DNA of 64,000 nt from Rhipicephalus microplus (taxonomy: Eukaryota; Arthropoda; Arachnida; Ixodida; Ixodidae): contig NC_134710.1 in NCBI RefSeq assembly GCF_043290135.1, positions 5,833,821-5,897,820 on the forward strand, given 5' to 3'. Positions 56,912 to 64,000 of the stretch are shown here, piece after piece (position 1 is the first letter of the stretch; each line of letters begins with the position of its first letter). The notes beneath the pieces are model-generated. The model had not been told where the DNA came from and did no database searches. It worked only from the letters and a program-made list of their open reading frames with translations. The translations under genes were made by a program, and so were the position numbers.

Positions 56912-57394
56912 GTCAGCATTTTTTTCTTTTTTCTTGCGTTTTAATATATACAGATACGTATACATATACGGTGCACGACATCGACGCCAGCGGCGAAATC
57001 CAGCCGGCAGTGTCCATATAACTGCTCTCGCATTAAAATAAACTTGTGAAAGTATTGCTTCTGGAAGCCGCCTGAGGCAGCGAAGTCCAGGTAACCACGA
57101 TCACGATGGCGCCTCCCCGATTCCCGAAGAAAACGAAAGCGCCGAACTAAAGCCACGCTCACTCTGTTTGGGCGTCGAAAAAAAAAACTACGATAATGCG
57201 CTACCATACAGGCTCCTGTGTCCAGCGGTTCACGCTTGAGCAGCTCATGTTTGTGAAGCGCAACACATAGGTAGACGGCACTTGTCTTATCGCACTTTTT
57301 TTTAGAGCCAATCGTTCAAGGAGCCGTCCAGTCACAATTCGAGTTTTAAATGTAAGCGGACAACTTATCATTTAGCTTTTATATTTTGTTGCAA
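56912..57394. other. No gene seen
   Basis: No supported feature. Confidence 0.4.
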
Positions 57395-58698
57395 AATTCA
57401 TCATCATCAGTCTTACTACGTCCACTGCAGGACAAAGGCCTCTCCCATGTTCCGCCAGTTAACCCGGTCCTGTGCTTGCTGCTGCCAATTTATACCTGCA
57501 AACTTCTTAACCTCATCTGCCCACCTAACCTTCTGTCTCCCCCTAACCCACTTTCCTTCTCTGGGAATCCAGTTAGTTACCCTTAACGACCAGCGGTTAT
57601 CCTGTCTACGCGCTACATGCCCGGCCCATGTCCATTTCTTCTTCTTGATTTCAGCTATGATATCCTTAACCCCCGTTTGTTCCCTAATCCACTCTGCTCT
57701 TTTCTTGTCTCTTAAGGTTACACCTACCATTTTTCTTTCCATTGCTCGCTGCGTCGTCCTCAATTTAAGCTGAACCCTCTTTGTAAGTCTCCAGGTTTCT
57801 GCTTCGTAGCTAAGTACCGGCAAGAACAGCTGTTATATACCTTTCTCTTGAGGGATAGTGGCAATCTACCAGTCATAATTTGAGAGTGCTTGCCAAATGT
57901 TCTCCACCCTATTCTTATTCTTCTAGTTACTTCAATCTTGTGGTTCGGCTCCGCGGTTATTACCTGCCCTAAGTAGACATAGTCTTTTACAACTTGAAGT
58001 GCACTATTACCTATCTCGAAGCGCTGCTCTTTTCCGAGGTTGTTGTACATTACTTTCGTTTTCTGCAGATTCATTTTAAGATTTACCTTTCTGCTTTCCT
58101 TGTCTAACTCCGTAATCATGAGTTGCAATTCGTCCCCTGAGTTACTCAGCAATGCAATGTCATCGGCGAAGCGCAGGTTACTAAGGTACTCTCCATTAAA
58201 TCTTATCCCTAACTGTTCACATTTTAGGCTTCTGAAAACCTTCTGTAAGCATGCGGTAAATAGCATTGGGGAGATTGTGTCCCCCTGCCTTACACCCTTC
58301 TTGATTGGTATTCTGTTGCTTTCTTTATGAAACACCATGGTAGCAGTTGATCGCCTGTAGATTTCTTCCAGGATGTTTATATACACTTCATCGACGCCCT
58401 GATTCCGCAGTGTCTGCATGACGGCTGATATTTCTACTGAATCAAACGCCTTCTCATAATCTATGAAGGCTATGTATAGTGGTTGGTTATATTCTGAGCA
58501 TTTTTCTATTACCTGGTTGATAGTATGAATGCGGTCGATTGTTGAGTAGCCTGTTCGAAATCCTGCTTGTTCCTTTGGTAGATTGAATTCTAATGTTCTG
58601 TTTACTCTGTTAGCAATTACTTTTGTAAATAGCTTGTATACTACAGAGAGCTAGCTAATCGGCCTGTAATTCTTCAAGTCCTTGTCATCTCCTTTCAG
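57395..58698 (-). mobile_element. RTE-clade LINE, 5'-truncated
   Basis: Minus strand from 58698: KNYRPIS and a GFRTGYSTIDRIHTINQVIE block, then YNQPLYIAFIDYEKAFDSVE, VRQGDTISPMLFTACLQ, the catalytic FADDIALLSN (58170-58141), YVYLGQVITAEPNHKIEVTR, and the C-terminal block TLRDKKRAEWIREQTGV with GHVARRQDNRWS. The 3' end at 57395 is a GATGATGATGAA tail. Only two or three shifts break it, so it is younger than the same-family copy at 12671-15240. RT without the endonuclease half cannot act alone. Confidence 0.88.
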
Positions 58699-61157
58699 AT
58701 GAAACCAAAATAATTTTTTAGCACCTTGTAATGCTTCAGCACTTTTTATGACGTAAACCTAGTGACCAAAGATCTAGTGACCCATTGCCGAATGTGTTCG
58801 TAAAATCAGGCGTTCGGGACATTAAGCTCAGGAGAGCAGACGTTCCTGAATATTGAGATGAGAACCGGTCGTCCCGCACCTCCAGTGCTCCCAGGTGAGA
58901 TCATTTCATTATTATTGGTATCTTTTTTTTGTAACTTCGCTTGGTTCCCACCACTCAATACATATCTGTGATCGCATCGTTAAGCAAAGAGGACATTGGC
59001 GAGTATTTTTCTGCACTTTTAATAGCTACTACTCTAATATCATGCTCAAATTAGTCATGTAGTTCTGAGTACATGCCGTCGAAGGCCACAACGCTTTCTC
59101 TAGGTCCACCTTTAGTTAGCCAAAGCCAAGGGTAGGCGGCATGTAAAAGTGTGAACAATCTTCCATTTTGTAAAAAAAGAAACCGTGGCATACGTTAACG
59201 TACAAATAAATCTATTATCTCAACAGATACTGAAGGGAGGAATAAATTATCCTCGCACCTTGGTTCTCATTGATACCCCACACGAAAGGAGCGAATACTC
59301 TATGCACGGCCTGATCATCATTTCACGGGCAGTTTAAAACCTGATAAACATAAATAACCTTTGCGACAAAAGACATTGCATACCTGCGCACAGGTGGAGG
59401 CAAAGTTCTCCTCACCTCATCCATGCTTGCGAGGCGCCACTGACATGCGTGAGCACTGACGAGCAGTGGTGCTTCGTATTGGATGCAAACGCACAAGGTA
59501 CCCGAGCGGTGGTGCACTGTTCCATCTATACCAGCAGATCTAGTGTGTTTTGTAATCCATTAACCCAATTTTGGTTTTCTTCATATTCACGACCACTCGA
59601 GACGCAGTGGGAAACTGCTTAGTCTTCTTGAACACTACTTTTGTCAACATGAAAATGTGCTGTGTGATCTGTTTAAAATTAACAAATTTAAGCTTAAACA
59701 ATTAAAATATCACTATTCTTTCAATCATGCTGACCATGCAAATACTATATGTAGCGGGAGAACTGCTTGATCCTATGGGAATGAGAAGGGTGGTTTTACT
59801 GCATGAGATGTGCCACCAAACTACTAGCCCTCGACCTCGGTAACGTGCTTACGTGCTCTTGCAGTTCTTAATGCATCTAATGACACTACGGTGTCGTTTA
59901 TTCTTATCTCAATAAAACTGTCACGATGCATTTCCTACATTGAGGAATTGAAAGGTCCTGCTCTGGGAATGGGCCAATTTTTTCATTCCGAGGAATTAAA
60001 AGAAATGGCAGTGTTGCAAATCCTAATTCCCCGGGATGAAATTGGAATGGAATGGAGGCATCCATTCCGTCATACTGGTGGGTTGAGATGCATAAAAGAG
60101 AGCAGAAACGATTCACTTGAAGTGTTTAGAGCTTGCACAAAGAAGGTGTGCCTTATAAAGTTATATGTGAAAAAGACAATGGGCAGAAATCTAATGTCCT
60201 AAAAGTGTAATCTGCTCGAGATCAAAGATCCTTTCTTCTTTATAACAAGATTCGGATTCTGTAAGAGCTATTAGCTTGTGTGAAGACCTGTACTGATTAC
60301 TGTGGTGCAGTGAAGTTTTGTACTGAAGCAGCATTGTAGTAGAGTTGTTTACAATAGCTGTGGTTTTACTTACAATGAACTTTTACATGTGAAGCAGGCA
60401 TTTTGAGCGCAAGCCTGCCTGCCTACCTATCAGGATGCGCTTGTGATAACCCCTTCAACTTGGTGTAAACAAGAATTAATAGGGGAGGGTAAGATGGTTT
60501 GACAAATATGACTTGCTGGTCATGACATGAATAACAAACATTTTAATCGCATACGTCGTCAAACCCTTTCCGCCAAACGTGTGGCCACAGGTATGCGAAT
60601 ATATGATTGAGAGCTTATATCTACGCTGAAATGACGAGAACAGACATCGGTAATTTTACCGCATGCGCATTAAGAAAAAGCTGACAACAGCAGTGCTGAC
60701 CTGACGAATGCAAAGAATAAATGTCAGGGTCCCAGCAAGCATTGAACTACAGCAGAACCGAACCACAGAGCCATGCCAGGTCTCAGTACAACTTTTTAAA
60801 TATACCTTATTGTTCGTGAAACCTTATTGTTCGTGTGGTTGTAGTGCTGGCTGTCAAATTCTATAAACATTACTTATGTATTCCTACGATACACCCGTCA
60901 CGCCGGGTTAACGTCAATTGTAGTTAGATGCCATCAGCTAAAGTTTATTCATGTAGCAGTGCCCAGAGCTAGCATCCTCGCGAGCATCAGCGATTCATAT
61001 GAGCTTACCACTTCTGGTGTTGCTAATATCCATGTTGCTGTTGGCATCATTACGCAAATGTACACTATTTGTTATATAAAACATATGCAGCTGTTTAATG
61101 TATGTCTGTGCATGCACTTGTACGTATGTTTAGTGCCACTTTGTATAATATTGCTGC
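58699..61157. other. 2.46 kb without a recognisable gene
   Basis: 59940-60075 is dense in GGAAT/ATTCC words in both orientations. Other parts show only short ORFs. Confidence 0.4.
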
Positions 61158-61304
61158 TAGAAATGCACGTGCCATTTTGTGAGCTAGTGAAAGAAGATGT
61201 CGAATTGACTGAGAGACTCTCGCGCAGTGTTTGGCATGTGTGAGTAAATTATTCTTTTTATTACGAGGTCTTGTGTTCTTCAAAAATGCCGCAAAGCTAA
61301 CACT
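61158..61304 (+). repeat. 5' LTR (3' part) of a gag-only element
   Basis: TAGAAATGCACGTGCC to AAGCTAACACT, alignable with 63273-63450. The 3' copy has about 30 extra bases in the middle (ACCTGTGTGCCGTTTCAGTA...). Similarity does not extend further left, so the U3 region has been lost or replaced. The sequence just after it, CCAGAAGTGGGATCG, is a candidate primer-binding site. Confidence 0.7.
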
Positions 61305-61394
61305 CCAGAAGTGGGATCGCCATCCAATCCCCACGGAGAGAAAATGTGAGTTCCGTCAGTCTACGTAGCTGGTTGACGTAACCCTAACCCTGAG

Positions 61395-62945
61395 ATGCAA
61401 TGCACCGACGGAATAGACAACCCAACTTGCAGTGAAGGAGGTACGGACTTTCGCAATAGAGACACCATTACTGCTCGCGACTTACTCAAAGCTATCCAAG
61501 AAAAGGCCCATCTACTATCGACCCTTCTGGAACGACTGATTTTGGTCGGTGCAGCACAGCCTCAACTAGCGCGAACGTTCCAGGTGATTCCCAACTTAAG
61601 CCACAACATCAGCGCCTTTGACGGCTCCAAAGACGGTCTTGAAGCGCGTGAATGGATTGAAAGCATTCGTCAAGCATCGAATCTTCATGGGTGGCCAGTT
61701 GTTACACGCTGGAAAGAGCCAAGGCCCAATAGGTATGAGGGGCCAAGGACTGGTATTGTTGAAGGAGTCCCCAGATCATGTAGTGGGAAGCATTCAAGCG
61801 GAATTTCCGTCGGACCTTTGTCTGCCAGACTAGCGTTGCGGAAAGATGGCGCAGGGTACAAGAGCGCGTGCAGCAGAGTAACGACAGCACGACTGCCTAC
61901 TTCCATGCCAAGGTGCATCTTTGCCACGAACTCAGCCTACACAGCAAGTTCTCTCGGGATTGAGGTCTCGTGAACTATGCACCATGCTCTTGGGTAGGAT
62001 GCATGATGATGTCGACAACCTACTGCACGACATCTTCAAGCTCGAACGCATCGAAAGGGAACGACGGGAGGTTTTCGGCACATGCAACCGAAGCCTGAAA
62101 CCACCTTCAGGTTCAGAAAGCTGCCTGCCCACTACCACGGCAAGAAAATTGACGACCGACGCGAACCAAGGAACGGAACGATGCCAACCATTGCCGCCCG
62201 TCGACCGACACATCACACCAGAGACCGAAGTCTACGTGACAGGCCATCTTCTTCTCTCAACAGGAAGCGCCCCGGCAGAAGCAGACGACACCCAAGTCTA
62301 CAAGAATTCGTAGTCGCGCCGGTTGCGGCCTCCAGAAGACACGTAGACCCACTTTTCATACAAGCCCCGCCGCATGCCAAGAACTCCGGTGATTGCAAAG
62401 CACTGACAACGAAGAAGGGCGAATATCCGAAGCCTGAGATATCTGCCGGAGCAATAGGAAAGCGAAAAGACAAGGGCAACGCCCACAACTTAGAACAGCT
62501 GATGAACTCCCAACCTGGTGCTGCGAGAACAGACAGCAAGGCGAGATTAAAGGTAAAAGCCCCAACTGCGGAAGATACTGCATGAAACGCGGCAAAGAAG
62601 GAAAGAAAAACGAAGAAGATGAAGAAACAACCCAGGGACAAAAGGCGACTCATAAGGATACGCAGGAGGAGGGCGAGGTTGCGGAAGACGAAAAGCCAGC
62701 TGAACCAAGACGACAAAACGAAACACAAACCACTGGAAGAATCGGGGAAAAAGTGCCGGAGAGCAGACCCAAAGAAAGAAGAATGAAAAGCGCCGGACCA
62801 ACCTGAACGAAGATAGTGAGCCGAAGCCAACAGAACCAGATTACGCCAAGAACATTGGAAATGCCGGGGCAAATCCGAAGAAAGAACCGCCGCAGACGGG
62901 CCAACGAAAACCGAAGCCCGAGCCAGACCAAGCGTCGAAGCTAAG
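61395..62945 (+). pseudogene. Ty3/gypsy-type gag, decayed
   Basis: The first frame opens MQCTDGIDNPTCSEGG. It carries the start of the Retrotrans_gag domain (ISAFDGSKDGLEAREWIESI, then SNLHGWP). Another frame continues at ~61800-61975 with NFRRTFVCQTSVAERWRRVQ, NDSTTAYFHAKVHLCHELSL and HSKFSRD. A third resumes at ~61960 with LRSRELCTMLLGRMHDDVDN. At least two shifts and several stops separate them. The tail (62582-62945) is Lys/Glu/Pro-rich (EEGEVAEDEKPAEPRRQNE) and lacks a CCHC zinc knuckle. In a working element gag forms the particle that packages the RNA. Confidence 0.7.
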
Positions 62946-63272
62946 TTAAAAAAGAGGACACTGACATCGTGCGTGTTGTGGCTTTCCTCAAGGTCAAGCT
63001 AGTCAAGATGGCCGGAAACTACGACATTCCTTTGCACGTTTCACGCCATGAACGGGCCAACTTCTGCATGCCGTGAAGAACTTAACATGTCAGTGTATAG
63101 GCATAGCTATTTTCTTGGGTTATTTGTTTGTTTCTTATTCATATTATACATATGTCATTAACTAAGCAGTTACAGCAGGATGGCCAAATGACAGCATGTA
63201 CAAATTGTCTAATTAACTTGGCAGAGAGCGACTTAGCGAGGACATTAAGCGTTGCAGGATGGCCGAATTTGT

Positions 63273-63450
63273 TAGAAATGCACGTGCCCTTTTGTGAGCT
63301 AGTGAAAGGAGATGTCGACTTGACTGAGAGAGTCTCGTGCAAAGTTTGACCTGTGTGCCGTTTCAGTATATCCTGTGTGGCATGTGTAAGTAAATTATTC
63401 TTTTTATTACCAGGTCTGGTGTTCTTCAAGGACGCCGCGAAGCTAACACT
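63273..63450 (+). repeat. 3' LTR of the gag-only element
   Basis: Same start (TAGAAATGCACGTGCC) and end (AGCTAACACT) as 61158-61304. It contains the extra segment near 63348-63380. The upstream boundary of the full LTR is not resolvable. Confidence 0.7.
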
Positions 63451-64000
63451 GCCCAATGAAAAAAGTACAACACAGTCACCTTCCATCCACATGCTTTGCA
63501 TACCATCGATTCCCATGGTAATTGGGATCTGCCAAATTTTTACTCAAAATAGTGGATCACGTTACTTGCAGAAAACAGAAAAGCACATTCAGACTTGTCT
63601 TGCACTACTCATCAAAACTCATCGCCAGAAACTCATCGCTAGTTTCGGTTTCAAGGAACATGCATGCTCATATCGGTTGCCGAGCATCCTAAGATCCGGT
63701 TGAGCGGAGTGAGGTTGATGTGAATGTTCGCATTTATTGGCTTTCACAAGTTTCTACAAATAAACAAAAGTTGATGCCCCTGTAAAGAACTTATTTTTTG
63801 TTTGTATGTCGTTTCTTATTCCTTATTTTGTGCATTTTAAATCAGGCGAAGCGCGGGAAGTGATTGACTTGCGCTTGTAACGCTTGTCTCCGCTCCTTCT
63901 CACCCCTCGCAGAGCGATATTAGAAGTTCGATCGCGCTCAGTTATCTGGCTCCGTTGGCATGTCAACTACGGGAAAGATAAAGACAGCATGTTGTGGCGG
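63451..64000. other. No gene seen; possible gene start at the window edge
   Basis: The last ~150 bp become GC-richer, and an ATG at 63960 opens a frame (MSTTGKIKTACCG) that runs off the end of the window. Too short to call. Confidence 0.3.

Larger units (their letters stand above)
61158..63450 (+). mobile_element. LTR retrotransposon remnant containing gag but no pol
   Basis: Two related LTR segments bracket 1.97 kb, whose recognisable coding part is a decayed gag. No protease, RT, RNase H or integrase motif is seen on either strand. It is either a non-autonomous derivative or a full element that lost pol by deletion. Confidence 0.6.

Noticed and set aside
61379..61393. TAACCCTAACCCTGA, similar to telomeric repeats
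   Set aside because: Only two units, and arthropod telomeres are usually TTAGG-type; it lies in the leader of an LTR element.
62213..62872. 219-codon minus-strand frame rich in Phe/Leu/Ser
   Set aside because: Antisense of the Lys/Glu-rich gag tail.
63960..64000. Possible start of a gene at the window edge (MSTTGKIKTACCG)
   Set aside because: Only 13 codons are visible; no domain can be judged.

Overview
The window is animal nuclear DNA, most likely from a hard tick (Ixodidae). The main evidence is four copies of a tRNA-headed SINE that I recognise as the tick family Ruka (1962-2208, 2990-3234, 15644-15886, 23501-23741, all on the minus strand), each with a target-site duplication. The rest also fits a large, repeat-rich arthropod genome: RTE- and CR1/Jockey-like LINEs, Ty3/gypsy remnants, Tigger/pogo, hAT and PIF/Harbinger DNA transposons, short coding exons with GT/AG splice sites, and long stretches without recognisable genes. 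The species cannot be fixed from the sequence alone.

Layout. 0-10 kb: a HARBI1-like fragment, a TIR element, two SINEs, a complete 1.5-kb Tigger deletion derivative that still carries a 207-codon ORF, a decayed DUF4371-type hAT transposase, and a Ty3/gypsy remnant with a 3' LTR. 10-18 kb: a second tRNA-derived SINE, a degenerate CCAGCAGG-type repeat field, a long broken RTE LINE and a 1.05-kb Tigger-type MITE. 18-25 kb: the part most like host genes, with an intact 129-codon THAP-domain ORF (20025-20414) and a cleanly spliced exon for the first zinc finger of a nuclear receptor with the ESCKA P-box of the HR96/NR1J group (22580-22714), followed by a broken THAP sequence. 25-33 kb: a nearly complete CR1/Jockey-like LINE, a foldback element and two abutting LINE fragments.

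37-46 kb: a PIF/Harbinger region. A 1754-bp element with a TAA target duplication holds the first exons of the transposase. To its right lie the transposase's last exon, convergent exons of a MADF (Myb/SANT-like) accessory protein, and a second right-hand terminus. In this superfamily a DDE nuclease and a Myb/MADF DNA-binding protein act together; here the catalytic exons are missing, so the locus looks like a decayed or rearranged two-gene transposon.

46-64 kb: three TGGA microsatellite arrays separated by two near-identical long-TIR MITEs next to the tail of a LINE; a ~420-bp duplicated segment whose second copy ends at a gypsy LTR; a gypsy integrase with an intact DD(35)E triad; a TIR transposon flanked by 340-bp direct repeats of that integrase; a tRNA-like element; an RTE LINE; and an LTR element that holds only a decayed gag. 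Only the HR96-like exon and perhaps the THAP ORF look like host genes. Nearly everything else that can be recognised is transposon-derived.
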